Of a stretch of 64,000 nucleotides of DNA, positions 1 through 9,138 are shown in pieces (the stretch's first letter is position 1; the number at the start of each line of letters is the position of its first letter). The DNA comes from Flavipsychrobacter stenotrophus. GTDB taxonomy: Bacteria; Bacteroidota; Bacteroidia; Chitinophagales; Chitinophagaceae. The stretch lies in the NCBI RefSeq assembly GCF_002954265.1, contig NZ_PPSL01000001.1:496001-560000 (forward strand). The letters run 5' to 3'. Both the position numbers and the translations under genes were made by a program. Under the pieces are notes generated by a model. It worked only from the letters and a program-made list of their open reading frames with translations, had not been told where the DNA came from and ran no database searches.

Positions 1-81
1 GGGTGGGAGGTAGGGGATAGTAGTTAGAACAGATGGTTGTAAATGATTATAAAAATCGCAACAGACCAATAAGAGAAGCAT

Positions 82-624
82 ATGGATTGGCGTACATTAT
101 TGGTAGTTATCTGCATCATCGTAATAGTATTTATAATCGTATTAATTCCAGCGTTAATTCATAGATGGTATTACCGCCTTAAAGATAAAGGCAAGTTGAG
201 ATCGGCAAAGGTTGTCGGATTTAGCTTTTTGGCTGTTTCCTGTTTTCTGGTGTATGAAATTGTTGGGGAAATATGGCCATACGATAGTTATTATAAGGAC
301 GCCTTTTATAATGATATGAAGGTCAAATTCCCGGAGCATGGGAAGATCGTACATAAGACTACTGACTGGGACGATGTGGCGTTTGCTAAGGAGGTGGACA
401 GTGTAACCTATAACGGGTTGCTTAAAAAATTTCCCGGCAACTGCACATTTGGTCCTAATAGTATTGCTTATGAGGTTGTCGGAGTAACTGATAAATATAA
501 CATGAACACAGTCTTCCAATCTCACAATAGCACCAAACCGCAATGGGCTCCTGCTTGTGTGTATTTTTTAATTGACCATAAAACGATCGTTTACTTGTCG
601 GGAAATATGGTTAATTGCCCTTGA
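82..624 (+). CDS. hypothetical protein with two N-terminal membrane segments
   Basis: A 180-aa protein I do not recognise. A strongly hydrophobic segment (about residues 7-27, rich in I/V/L) is followed by a short basic linker and a second hydrophobic segment (about 46-62). The remaining ~115 residues look soluble, with two cysteines in the last 60 residues and a terminal CP. It is probably an inner-membrane-anchored protein with a periplasmic or cytoplasmic C-terminal domain. It stands alone on the plus strand and ends about 45 bp before the convergent DinB-like gene. The first 81 bases of the window hold nothing I can assign. Confidence 0.6.
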   Translation: MDWRTLLVVICIIVIVFIIVLIPALIHRWYYRLKDKGKLRSAKVVGFSFLAVSCFLVYEIVGEIWPYDSYYKDAFYNDMKVKFPEHGKIVHKTTDWDDVAFAKEVDSVTYNGLLKKFPGNCTFGPNSIAYEVVGVTDKYNMNTVFQSHNSTKPQWAPACVYFLIDHKTIVYLSGNMVNCP

Positions 625-669
625 TAAGTAGGATACTTAGAACTAATTTATATCAGATCTATCTACTAT

Positions 670-1161
670 CTACTGCATCCTCACAAACCCAATAAAATCA
701 GTTCCCGGTATGGCTGTTGCACCGGCCTGGCGGAGCATGGTGATGAGCTGGCCACGGTGGTAGGTGCAGTGGTTAAATACATGATGTAGTACCTGCCATA
801 CAGGTGTGGTGTAGGTATTTCCTTTGCGATCAGAATAAGAGCAAATAGCGTTTAGTGAGGTGTCGTCCAGCCCTTCTATGTAGGTCATCAATTCAGTTGA
901 TGTGCGCTGCCAATTGTTGCACATTTCTTTGGCCAGTCCTATAAATATACCTTGTACCCAAAGTGGTTCGGGGTTTTGTTTCAGTCGCTCCAGCCATATA
1001 TATTCTGCGCTCCATATATGCAGAGCGGTTTCCTTAATTGTAGGGAAGCTGCTTTCTATTTCAATGTTCAGTGAGCGGGTAGGTAATGCCAGCATGGCTT
1101 CAATAACGAGCCTATTGGCCCATAGATTATATTGCGCGTATTGGGTGAGTATTTGCTTCAT
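670..1161 (-). CDS. DinB-like four-helix-bundle protein
   Basis: 163 aa, the usual DinB/YfiT length. A conserved His in the second helix (H48, context ALHIWSAEYIW) and a C-terminal HHVFNHCTYHRGQL motif (H127/H131/H135) match the metal-binding triad of the DinB superfamily. The N-terminal YNLWANRL box is also typical. Members are putative metal-dependent enzymes, often thiol transferases or damage-inducible proteins of unknown substrate; the substrate here cannot be told from sequence. It is transcribed divergently from the PLP-enzyme gene with only 38 bp between the starts, so the two promoters must overlap. Confidence 0.8.
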   Translation of the reverse strand: MKQILTQYAQYNLWANRLVIEAMLALPTRSLNIEIESSFPTIKETALHIWSAEYIWLERLKQNPEPLWVQGIFIGLAKEMCNNWQRTSTELMTYIEGLDDTSLNAICSYSDRKGNTYTTPVWQVLHHVFNHCTYHRGQLITMLRQAGATAIPGTDFIGFVRMQ

Positions 1162-1199
1162 GGTAACTTGTATCTTTATCTGCGAAAATACTCAATTAC

Positions 1200-2423
1200 A
1201 TGACTGATAATAACACCAATCCGGGATTTGATACCCTTTGTTTGCATGGCGGCCACGTTACCGAAAGCAATCGCGCCCACCTTACGCCTATCTATGCATC
1301 GAGCACTTACGAGTTCGACAGTGCGGAACAGGCGGCAGCCATTTTCAGAGGAGAAGAGAAGGGATATATCTATGGCCGTTGGGGTAATCCTACCATTGCA
1401 GAAGCCGAGGAGCGCATAGCCATGCTGGAAGCCTTTGGGTTGAAAGACGCTAATGGTGAGCAGTTGAAGCTAAAAGCAATCCTCCATGCTTCTGGTATGG
1501 CGGCCATATCTACAGCTTTCATGGGCAATGTGAAGGCTGGGGAGAAGATACTCACGCATCAATCCTTGTACGGTGGTACGCATGAGATCATAGAAAAGAT
1601 ACTGCCCGATTTTAGTATTGGTGCGGTGATAGTTGACTTTCATGATCTGAAGGCCGTGGAGCAAGCGCTACAGACAGATAAGACGATCCGAATGATGCAT
1701 ATAGAAACGCCTGCAAACCCCACTTTGCAGTGTGTGGACCTTGCAGAACTTATAGCATTGGCAAAGGCACATGGGGTAGTAGTGTGTGTAGATAATACTT
1801 TCGCGACGCCTTACCTGCAGCAGCCTTTTGCATTTGGAGCTGACTATGTGGTACACTCTACAACCAAATTCCTTAATGGCCATGGTACTGCTATTGGCGG
1901 TATATTGGTGGGTAAAGACATAGCGCGAATGAGCACTGCGTTGACCAAAACGCACCGCCTGCTGGGTGGTAACAGTAATGCCTTTGATGCGTTCTTGCTG
2001 GTCAATGGACTCCGTACACTTAGTGTGCGTATGGATAGACATTGTGCTAATGCTGAAAAAGTAGCACAGTTCCTGCACGATCATCCTGCGGTGGGAGTGG
2101 TCAATTATCTTGGCCTTGCTGACCACCCCGACCATGCAATAGGCATGAAGCAAATGAAGCACCCCGGCGCTATGCTGAGCTTTGAGCTGAAGGGTGGATT
2201 TGATGCAGGTGTAAAGTTCATGAACTCGTTGAAGATATGCCTGAATGCAGTATCGCTCGGTACATGCGACACGCTTATTTCTCACCCTGCATCTACTACC
2301 CACATGGGTGTAGCCCGCGAGCAACGCCTTAAATTCGGCATTACTGATGGTATGATACGTATGAGTGTGGGCATTGAAAATGTGGAAGATATAATTGGGG
2401 ATCTGGAGCAGGCAATGAGATAA
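1200..2423 (+). CDS. Cys/Met-metabolism PLP-dependent enzyme, methionine gamma-lyase type
   Basis: 407 aa, full length for the fold-type I trans-sulfuration family. The N-terminal YGRWGNPT box (phosphate-binding Arg from the neighbouring subunit), the DNTFATPYLQ segment with the PLP-contacting Asp, and the Schiff-base lysine K223 in HSTTKFLNGHG are all present. The C-terminal half (RMDRHCANA, HPASTTH) follows methionine gamma-lyase closely. MGLs carry a catalytic Cys two residues after the active-site Tyr (LYGC); here it is LYGG, so substrate preference may be broader (cystathionine or O-acylhomoserine chemistry). The next gene starts at the base after the stop codon, so they are probably co-transcribed. 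Family is certain; exact reaction is not. Confidence 0.85.
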   Translation: MTDNNTNPGFDTLCLHGGHVTESNRAHLTPIYASSTYEFDSAEQAAAIFRGEEKGYIYGRWGNPTIAEAEERIAMLEAFGLKDANGEQLKLKAILHASGMAAISTAFMGNVKAGEKILTHQSLYGGTHEIIEKILPDFSIGAVIVDFHDLKAVEQALQTDKTIRMMHIETPANPTLQCVDLAELIALAKAHGVVVCVDNTFATPYLQQPFAFGADYVVHSTTKFLNGHGTAIGGILVGKDIARMSTALTKTHRLLGGNSNAFDAFLLVNGLRTLSVRMDRHCANAEKVAQFLHDHPAVGVVNYLGLADHPDHAIGMKQMKHPGAMLSFELKGGFDAGVKFMNSLKICLNAVSLGTCDTLISHPASTTHMGVAREQRLKFGITDGMIRMSVGIENVEDIIGDLEQAMR

Positions 2424-2927
2424 ATGAGGTGTATTATGAGGCTAATATTACCGGTTTTTATTTTGGTTGCATTTCAAGTGCTGTTGTCATGTAATAACAC
2501 AAATAACAAAACCCCGAAAGGTACGGTAGATACTGCTGATCATGGATATAATGAACTAGCTAACTCAGCCGGGCGTAAGGCATTTACTAGGTCAGAGTAC
2601 AATCAGGACAACATGGGTAGTGAAAATATTCAACGACCGACGGCATGCACGATAAGTACAACACTTGATACGTCTCTGCTATTTAGAATATGGACAAGTG
2701 ACCCAAATGGACCTCATGCCGATTTCGTATTTTCAGGAGTATCTTTTTTTGTGGTTGATTATGAAGGTGACGCCGCTATGCCGTATGTGTTATCTGGTAG
2801 TAAACTGAAAATATATTATAATGATTTCATTCAGGAAGGAAACATTGTTGCTTTAAATAAGGATACGCTTAAGATACATTGGTTGGGAGAAGACAAGGCA
2901 ACTTGCTATACACTGTGGAAGCATTGA
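2424..2927 (+). CDS. putative lipoprotein
   Basis: 167 aa. The N-terminus has a basic start, a hydrophobic stretch and a lipobox-like LLSC at about residues 20-23, followed by an Asn/Thr-rich linker, as in Bacteroidota surface lipoproteins. No known domain is recognised in the rest. The ATG directly follows the stop of the PLP-enzyme gene, so translational coupling is likely; a second in-frame ATG at 2436 (MRLILPV) would give a more conventional signal peptide. The link to amino-acid metabolism rests on position only. Confidence 0.6.
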   Translation: MRCIMRLILPVFILVAFQVLLSCNNTNNKTPKGTVDTADHGYNELANSAGRKAFTRSEYNQDNMGSENIQRPTACTISTTLDTSLLFRIWTSDPNGPHADFVFSGVSFFVVDYEGDAAMPYVLSGSKLKIYYNDFIQEGNIVALNKDTLKIHWLGEDKATCYTLWKH

Positions 2928-3043
2928 TATTGGAAATTGTATTGTAAGCCCGTTTATTATTCTTTAATGGAAATACCTGATTTATAGTTTTTGTTTATAT
3001 ATTTATGGTATAGTTTTATTAACTATAAATTAAATCATGCGCC

Positions 3044-3220
3044 ATGGGTAAGGAAGCAAAGAAGTCGACCAGGGACAATAAAATTAAGTCAGGCATAAAG
3101 AGCTTGACAGTAAGTGCCAACCATCTCCGCCGTGATAAAACCATATCTCGCGAAGCATGTGAGTATACTGTAAGCAAAGAATCTTACCGGTATATGGAAG
3201 ATAATTGGGGAAAGGATTGA
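3044..3220 (+). CDS. small basic hypothetical protein (58 aa)
   Basis: Translation from ATG at 3044 gives 58 residues beginning MGKEAKKSTRDNKIKSG and ending EDNWGKD. It is lysine-rich at the N-terminus with no membrane segment or signal. The surrounding 360-bp gap otherwise contains only AT-rich sequence. Protein-like composition and a clean stop support it, but there is no clear ribosome-binding site and no family is recognised, so it stays tentative. Confidence 0.35.
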   Translation: MGKEAKKSTRDNKIKSGIKSLTVSANHLRRDKTISREACEYTVSKESYRYMEDNWGKD

Positions 3221-3248
3221 TATCCAAATACACGATAGATCTACGTTA

Positions 3249-4257
3249 TTATTTAGTCTTTATAAACTCAACTCTTCTATTCATTGGCTTAGCTGCCGGT
3301 GTATTGGCACTGTCCTATTGGCTTGTCAGATCCGTAACCTTGTGTGGTGAGCCTTGAAGCAGCAACGCCGTTTATTATCAATGCTATTTTTACTTCATTG
3401 GCTCTTGCTAGCGATAAAGCAGCGTTCAGTTCTTTGTTACCATCATCATCTGTATGTCCGTCTATTTCCAATTCTGCGGTAGGATTAGCTTTTATCCAGT
3501 AAGCCAGATCTTTAATGTAAGCGTTGCTGAAAAGAGTGATGGTCTTTGTCCCTTTTTCAAAATCAATTGCATGAGTAACCAGTTTCTTTTCAGTATTAAT
3601 GATGCTAAACTCACGGGTATTATTCACTGTAGAAATTTTTACGTTTTTAATGGTAGACTGCCCTCCAAAGGCAAGTTTGAGTTTCGATATCTCTGGTATA
3701 CTCACCAGGTCATTTTGTATATAGTAACAAGATGAATCTATACATAATAGCAGCAGGTCTTTCTTAATAAAGTATGTAATCTTATACCACTTGCTGGGTG
3801 CCAACTGCGTAAAATTGTCAGTTTTTGAAACATGCCCGCCTCTGAATACCTGAAACGTTACGCTTTCGTGGTTATATAAATACAGGAAGCTGCCATTCTT
3901 TGAGTCGTACTGTCCGAATAGTGCTATACCTAAAAGACCAACAATAGAATCTGGTTTATAATCAAACTCCAGTTTTAATCCATCACCTGTATTGGAAAGT
4001 GGTTCAATTAACGGGTGAAGCTCTATTTCCTTCTCAAGGTATAGCCCATGCTCACCATCATTAGCCGTTACAAAGACTTTAGTTGCAGGTTTTGTTTTGG
4101 TCTCCTCCCATTTTTGCGGGAATTTCCCTACCGTATCACCACTGAAATCATCTTCAAAAATGATATTATTAGCCTTTAGTGTTGAAGTTTTATCTACCTG
4201 TGCCTGGGCAACGATAGCCATAGCTATAAACACTATCACCAATTTCAGAAATTTCAT
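3249..4257 (-). pseudogene. OmpA-family peptidoglycan-binding protein, frameshifted near its 3' end
   Basis: A signal peptide (ends ...IVAQAQ, ~residue 20), then a ~200-aa beta-rich domain (about 30-210, possibly lectin/LamG-like), then an OmpA-like peptidoglycan-binding domain (IDGHTDDDGN, LSLARA, RLTTQGYGSDKPI). In the primary frame the protein ends abnormally (GQCQYTGS, stop at 3289). Shifting by one base after DKPI gives DSANTPAAKP then MNRRVEFIKTK and a stop at 3249, the standard OmpA-domain ending. One extra base (or two missing) near 3311-3319 therefore cuts off the conserved NRRVEF strand. It is either a recent inactivating mutation or a sequencing error. A decayed partial second copy lies at 5226-5832. 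Confidence 0.75.
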
Positions 4258-4311
4258 AGTATAAAATTGTGGTTACAAGATAAGGATAACTGCGGTAGTG
4301 ATACTCAGCTG

Positions 4312-5055
4312 CTAGCTTTTTTCTTTTAATTTTTTAGGATGGTGTTTGCGCATTACCCCAACCTGCAAGCTCACATAACTAGGTTTAAGTGGTACTTGGT
4401 CTGTCCATTTTTCATCAGCAATTGGGTTGCCGACCATATTGCATATGGTCTCCGTAAATGTAAGATGCCAGAGTTTTGAGAGCGTAATATGTTCGGCCAT
4501 CCCATAACTTACTGGAAAGATGACAGGATGAAGTGCTGAAGTGGTATTGTAGGTGTAACTGTAATCCACAAATTTACCCGCACTATAAGTTCTGTAATAT
4601 GTTGTAGTCATAGTGCCGTCTATCATTCGGCCTATACCCGGCATAAAAAACAGGTGAATGACCTGCTTTTTACCTAGCCCTATATCCAATATTGGTGCCA
4701 GACAGATGTAACTGCTTTTACAGTTTACCTGGACACCGTTGGTGGTGTCGGTCGTGCCACCAAACATCAGGTCAAATAAATTACTTATTGTACTTCTGTT
4801 ATTATTAAAATTATAGCGCTGGAAAAATAGTTTACCTCCAAGGTATAAATGCTGTGTTATCTTCCGCTCATAGTATATTCCGGCGCAAGGCAACAGCTTC
4901 GATGTTTGTATCTCATGTGAATCAGAAGAAAAATTAAGTCCAGGTCCGTATCCTGGCGGGCAGCCTATACCCACGTCAATACCAAAGCGGTTTTGTGCCT
5001 TGGCGGTGATTCCGATCAGGGAACAAATTAAAAGCATGAGGGCACTTCGTTTCAT
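4312..5055 (-). CDS. outer-membrane beta-barrel-like protein
   Basis: 247 aa. Signal peptide MKRSALMLLICSLIGITAKA with cleavage expected before QNRFG. The mature part is rich in alternating aromatic/hydrophobic strands with Gly and Tyr (GIDVGIG, LYLGGKLFFQRYNF, LQVGVMRK), typical of small Bacteroidota porin-like or conserved-hypothetical barrels. It lies 54 bp upstream of the OmpA-family gene on the same strand, so the two are probably a cell-envelope operon. The short basic C-terminal tail (HHPKKLKEKS) is not a T9SS sorting signal. Confidence 0.55.
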   Translation of the reverse strand: MKRSALMLLICSLIGITAKAQNRFGIDVGIGCPPGYGPGLNFSSDSHEIQTSKLLPCAGIYYERKITQHLYLGGKLFFQRYNFNNNRSTISNLFDLMFGGTTDTTNGVQVNCKSSYICLAPILDIGLGKKQVIHLFFMPGIGRMIDGTMTTTYYRTYSAGKFVDYSYTYNTTSALHPVIFPVSYGMAEHITLSKLWHLTFTETICNMVGNPIADEKWTDQVPLKPSYVSLQVGVMRKHHPKKLKEKS

Positions 5056-5116
5056 GAATATAAAGTTAACCCTTTATATCGCAGAAGTATTGGGTGCGCA
5101 ATTTTTTTGCCATTTG

Positions 5117-5225
5117 TCAAATTATCTGGTCATTTTCAACGCATAGACAATCGGCAGCTTTCCTTCCATGCCGGGTATCAGGTATTTGCGTGGGGCTATC
5201 TCTAAGGTTGAGGAAAACAGGCGTG
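5117..5225 (-). pseudogene. relic: C-terminal fragment of a methyltransferase gene
   Basis: On the minus strand this segment matches the 3' end of the methyltransferase gene at 8333-8440: shared runs include TTTTCAACGCATAGAC, CTTCCATGCCGGGTAT and GGTATTTGCGTGGGGC. The reading frame is broken relative to the parent. The similarity stops abruptly at about 5225, after ACAGGCGT, where sequence related to the OmpA-family gene takes over. Confidence 0.75.
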
Positions 5226-5832
5226 CTAAAATCACGAGTTTTATAAACTGCAGAAATTTTTACGTTTTTAACGGTAGACTGCACTCCAAAACCTAGTTTG
5301 ACTTTCGATATCTCTGCTATACTCACCCGGTCATTTTGTAGATAGTAACAAGTTGTATCTATACATACGAGCAGTAGTTCTTTTTTAATAAATTATGTAA
5401 TCTTATACCACTTGTTGGCAGCCAACTGAGTAAACTTTCTGTTTTTCAAATATGTTCACCCCTGAACACCTGAAACGTTACACTTTCGTAGTTATATAAA
5501 TAAAGAAAGTTGCCATTCTTTGATCCGTCCTGTCCGAACAGTGCAATACCTAAAATACCAACAATAAGAATCTGGTTTATAATCAATCAAACTACTGTTT
5601 TAATCCATCACCTGTATTGGACAGTGGTTGAATTAAAGGGTGGAGCTCTATTTCCTTCTTCAGGTATGCCCATGCTCACCATCATTAGCCGTTACAAAGA
5701 CTTTAGTGGCAGGTTTTGTTTTGGTCTCCTCCCATTTTTGTGGTAATTTCCCTACCGTATCATCACTGAAATTGTCCTCAAAAATGATATTATTGGCCTT
5801 TAATATTGAATTTTTATCTACCTGTGCTTGGC
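5226..5832 (-). pseudogene. relic: 5' part of a second OmpA-family gene copy
   Basis: Nucleotide similarity to 3609-4205 (codons for the signal-peptide end and beta-rich domain of the OmpA-family gene) continues through this stretch. Matching runs include AGAAATTTTTACGTTTTTAA, ACCTGAAACGTTAC and GGTAATTTCCCTACCGTATC. Several small indels and stops break every frame; the longest open piece contains EISKVKLGFG versus EISKLKLAFG in the intact copy. The OmpA domain itself is absent, replaced by the methyltransferase fragment at 5117-5225. Confidence 0.75.
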
Positions 5833-5855
5833 AGGCCTATTGGCATCATAAACAG

Positions 5856-6791
5856 CTATAAATGCCCTCCCGGGAACAGTTTATTAATAAGGATACTATC
5901 GTAGACTTCCACTCCCTTAGAGTTGAGGTGACTAAAGTCAAAAAAGTAATCATTTTTGAAAATATTTGTATCGTTAAAGTTATAGTATTCAGCGTCTTTT
6001 AATGACGAAAGATAACGATCCAAACTATCGCGGTTGACCACCGACCTGTAACTATCAGGTGCATACGGTGTCTGCACCAATATCAATCTTATGTTCTTTT
6101 CTTTGAGTATCTTAACAATGTTCTGCAAAGACTTAAGTTGCAACTCGTTAATCTCAAAATGAGCAGGTGCAATATGCTGTCCGTGATATTGATTGTTATT
6201 TATTGTCCTTTCAACAAATCCGCCAGGTATATAAGTGTCGTTGTTTTTTATTGCCGGCTCTTTAATATTTTGTCTATTAAGTGTTTTAAACCATGAGTAA
6301 ACAAACGTATTGTAAGCAGGAATGGTATTTACCTTTAGAGCCATTTCAAACAGTCCTTTATCAATTCCTGGAGAATTTGAAAAAAGATCCAGGGCGCTTT
6401 CAGTGCCATCGCATTGTAGTATGGTATAGTACATATCAAAAACAACGACTCGTGGATGAATCTTATCTATATACTTTTTAACCAGATATTCCGTTTGTAT
6501 CGGCGATTGGGCTGAAGAACCTAGATTGAACAACGAGATACCGTGTCTTCTGAAAATTCTGGGATCAAATCCCCTATAAGTATGTGAAGATCCAAGTGCC
6601 AGAACGTCTACTTGACTACAAGTATCGGCTTCTGCAAGCCGTGTAGATAGGTGTCCGGTGCTATTTTTTAGGTAGAGTACATTTTTCTGTAATTTCTTTG
6701 GCATTATGTTGCAAAAACAAAACAGGCAAACGACATATGCGATTATGAAAATTGCGAAAAAGCTGACTGCTTTTAACAGAAATTTTTTCAT
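5856..6791 (-). CDS. SGNH/GDSL-like acyl-transfer partner of an MBOAT protein
   Basis: 311 aa with one N-terminal membrane segment (about 9-30), then a periplasmic SGNH-hydrolase-like domain: block I LALGSSHTYRGFDP and a C-terminal FDFSHLNSKG holding the Asp/His of the catalytic set. Such proteins (AlgJ/AlgX/DltD-like) work with membrane O-acyltransferases to transfer acyl groups onto exopolysaccharide or other surface polymers. The MBOAT gene lies 3 bp upstream on the same strand, a strong functional link. The polymer modified is unknown; no polysaccharide synthesis genes are nearby. Confidence 0.75.
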   Translation of the reverse strand: MKKFLLKAVSFFAIFIIAYVVCLFCFCNIMPKKLQKNVLYLKNSTGHLSTRLAEADTCSQVDVLALGSSHTYRGFDPRIFRRHGISLFNLGSSAQSPIQTEYLVKKYIDKIHPRVVVFDMYYTILQCDGTESALDLFSNSPGIDKGLFEMALKVNTIPAYNTFVYSWFKTLNRQNIKEPAIKNNDTYIPGGFVERTINNNQYHGQHIAPAHFEINELQLKSLQNIVKILKEKNIRLILVQTPYAPDSYRSVVNRDSLDRYLSSLKDAEYYNFNDTNIFKNDYFFDFSHLNSKGVEVYDSILINKLFPGGHL

Positions 6792-6794
6792 ACT

Positions 6795-8231
6795 TTAAAA
6801 TTGAAAATAGATAAAAGATGCTTTCTGGAAAGAGCCAAACATCAATATGATAAAAAATATAAGGAAGTAGGTAGAATAACGCAGTGTTTTGTTGGATATA
6901 GTATCGAAAAATGCATCGACGTCGGAATTGCGACTTAGCCACTCTATCAGCAGCATAAAACCAATAACAGGGAATACATAAGGAGCAATAAACTGCTTTA
7001 CCTCCATTCCTGATCTGAATTTGTTGGTGAAGATGGAAGAGATGTAATGTATGGCTTCGCTGAAGTTTGCTGCCCTGAAAAATATCCATGCAAGGCATAC
7101 CATCCCGAACGTAAGCAACATCTGGAACCCTTCTCTTATTCCGGGGAGGAACCTGCCCGGAGCGATTTCGCCGGTATTTCTGCGGTTTTTGTTACCCAAT
7201 AAGAGCGGTAAAAAATATAGTGCATGAAGCGCTCCCCATATTATAAACGTCCAGTTGGCGCCGTGCCAGAAACCACTTACTATAAATATGATAAATGTAT
7301 TTCTTACTGACTTAGCCAACCCGTTTTTGCTACCACCTAATGGAATATACAAATAGTCTCTAAACCATGAGGACAGTGATATGTGCCACCTTCGCCAGAA
7401 CTCTGCTATATCTCTGGAAAAATATGGAAATCTGAAATTGATCAATAATTCAAATCCGAATAATTTGGCAGTACCACGTGCTATATCTGAATAACCACTA
7501 AAATCGGCATAGATCTGGAATGCGAAATAAAAGGCACCAATGAGCAGTGAAAGACCCGACATATGAGAATAGTCGGCATAAATGCTATTTACTGATGGAG
7601 CCAAACCATCTGCTATCACTACTTTTTTGAACATACCCCAAAGCATGAGTCGCAGACCATGAACCGATTGTTTGTAGTCAAAATTCCTTTTTTTAACTAC
7701 TTGAGGCAACAGATGTGACGCGCGCTCAATAGGGCCTGCAACTAATAAAGGGAAGAAACATACGAATAGTGAGTAATCAACAAAATTCCGTTCCGGTACC
7801 GATCGTTCCCGACATATATCAAAAACATATGACATGCCGTGGAATGTATAGAAAGAGATGCCGACCGGAAGCACTATTGCCAGGAAGTAAGGATCTACAT
7901 GAAAACCTATGTTTGCCACCATATCCTGGAAAGAATGTGCAAAGAAATTATAATATTTAAAGACGCCCAACACCGCAAGGTTATTAAATATGCTTAGCCA
8001 CAAGTATAGTTTCTTATTCTTCTTAGTATGTATGAGTATGCCGAACGTGTAATCTATGATAGTGGATAGCATTAACAGGAATACAAAACGCCAATCCCAC
8101 CAACCGTAGAAAATATAGCTGACAACTAATAGGAAAGTATTCTGTAATTTTAAATTCTTTGAAAACGCAAACCAGTAAATTGCATAAACCAGTACTAAGA
8201 AGATAAAGAATTCAATAGAATTAAATAGCAT
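6795..8231 (-). CDS. MBOAT family O-acyltransferase (AlgI/DltB-like)
   Basis: 478 aa, polytopic with about 10-12 hydrophobic segments. Family hallmarks: DFSGYSDIARG, FPYFSRDIAEFWRRWHISLSSWFRDYLYIPLGG, and the catalytic histidine in FWHGANWTF. It would move acyl groups (commonly acetyl) across the inner membrane to the adjacent SGNH-type protein. The pairing (3-bp gap) matches alginate/cellulose acetylation-type modules. Full length with no sign of decay. Confidence 0.9.
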   Translation of the reverse strand: MLFNSIEFFIFLVLVYAIYWFAFSKNLKLQNTFLLVVSYIFYGWWDWRFVFLLMLSTIIDYTFGILIHTKKNKKLYLWLSIFNNLAVLGVFKYYNFFAHSFQDMVANIGFHVDPYFLAIVLPVGISFYTFHGMSYVFDICRERSVPERNFVDYSLFVCFFPLLVAGPIERASHLLPQVVKKRNFDYKQSVHGLRLMLWGMFKKVVIADGLAPSVNSIYADYSHMSGLSLLIGAFYFAFQIYADFSGYSDIARGTAKLFGFELLINFRFPYFSRDIAEFWRRWHISLSSWFRDYLYIPLGGSKNGLAKSVRNTFIIFIVSGFWHGANWTFIIWGALHALYFLPLLLGNKNRRNTGEIAPGRFLPGIREGFQMLLTFGMVCLAWIFFRAANFSEAIHYISSIFTNKFRSGMEVKQFIAPYVFPVIGFMLLIEWLSRNSDVDAFFDTISNKTLRYSTYFLIFFIILMFGSFQKASFIYFQF

Positions 8232-8332
8232 ATTTTTCGGGTAATATTATATTCGTGTGCAATTTACTCAATAATCAGTAGGAAGTTATATTGTTATATC
8301 TTCAAGATAATAAGTTAACTGTCGAACACTCA

Positions 8333-9133
8333 TTACCGCTTTATCATTTTCAACGCATAGACCATAGGCAGTTTACCTTCCATGCCGGGTATCTGGTATT
8401 TGCGTGGGGCAATTTCAATTGTCTCGGGGAAACAGGCGTATGGAGAATAGTCGTACTCAGCCAGTTTTACCAGTTGCAGGTTCTGATCTAACAAGTTTTG
8501 TATCACCTCCGCCTGATCATGATTCCAGGTAACCGAGTTAAGGTTGATGGGTGCTGACTGGTCTGCATAAGTACCTGATTCTACTTCATTTATCTCCTGC
8601 CTGTTGAAGTAAGAATACTGTACATATTTAAAGTGATTGTCGAACATCCAAAGTGTAGGGTGGAAGTCAGCAAACACAAACATACCACCCGGTTGTACAT
8701 ATCGACCAACTATAGAAGCCCACTTAGCCATGTCGGGCAACCAGCAGATGGTGCCATATGAGGTAAAGACAATATCAAACTTACGATCCAGTACCTCCGG
8801 AAGTTTGAAGATATCGGTGCAGATGAATTCCGCATCAAGTCCCAGTTCATCATTCATTTTGCGGGCCTGCGCTATGGCTGCGTCAGATAGATCGATACCA
8901 GTTACTTTAGCCCCCATGCGTGCCAGTGACAAAGAATCTTGTCCAAAGTGGCATTGCAGGTGCAGGACGGTCTTACCCTTCACATCTCCCAGTAGTGATA
9001 ATTCTATGTCGTTGAGCGAAGATTCACCGGCCATAAACAGCTCGTTGCGGTAAAAGTCAGACGTAATGTGGTGCTTCGTTTTTTCGTTCCACAGGGCTTT
9101 ATTGGTGGCTACGTAATCTATGTTTTCAGGCAT
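8333..9133 (-). CDS. class I SAM-dependent methyltransferase
   Basis: 266 aa. Motif I LHLQCHFGQDSLSLA and the following GAKVTGIDLSDAAIAQARKM (acidic residue binding the SAM ribose) are clear, with motif II-like DIVFTSYGTICWL. The N-terminal VATNKALWNEKTKHH resembles the YNxxWN boxes of small-molecule methyltransferases. Substrate unknown. The last ~100 bp also occur as a broken copy at 5117-5225. The gene ends about 100 bp before the MBOAT gene; the next upstream gene is only 5 bp away (9139). Confidence 0.85.
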   Translation of the reverse strand: MPENIDYVATNKALWNEKTKHHITSDFYRNELFMAGESSLNDIELSLLGDVKGKTVLHLQCHFGQDSLSLARMGAKVTGIDLSDAAIAQARKMNDELGLDAEFICTDIFKLPEVLDRKFDIVFTSYGTICWLPDMAKWASIVGRYVQPGGMFVFADFHPTLWMFDNHFKYVQYSYFNRQEINEVESGTYADQSAPINLNSVTWNHDQAEVIQNLLDQNLQLVKLAEYDYSPYACFPETIEIAPRKYQIPGMEGKLPMVYALKMIKR

Positions 9134-9138
9134 GGGTC

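Noticed and set aside
1668-2324. Long open frame (218 aa) on the minus strand across the PLP-enzyme gene
   Set aside because: Cys/Ile/Tyr-rich, no family pattern, and fully opposite a conserved gene; it is a shadow frame.
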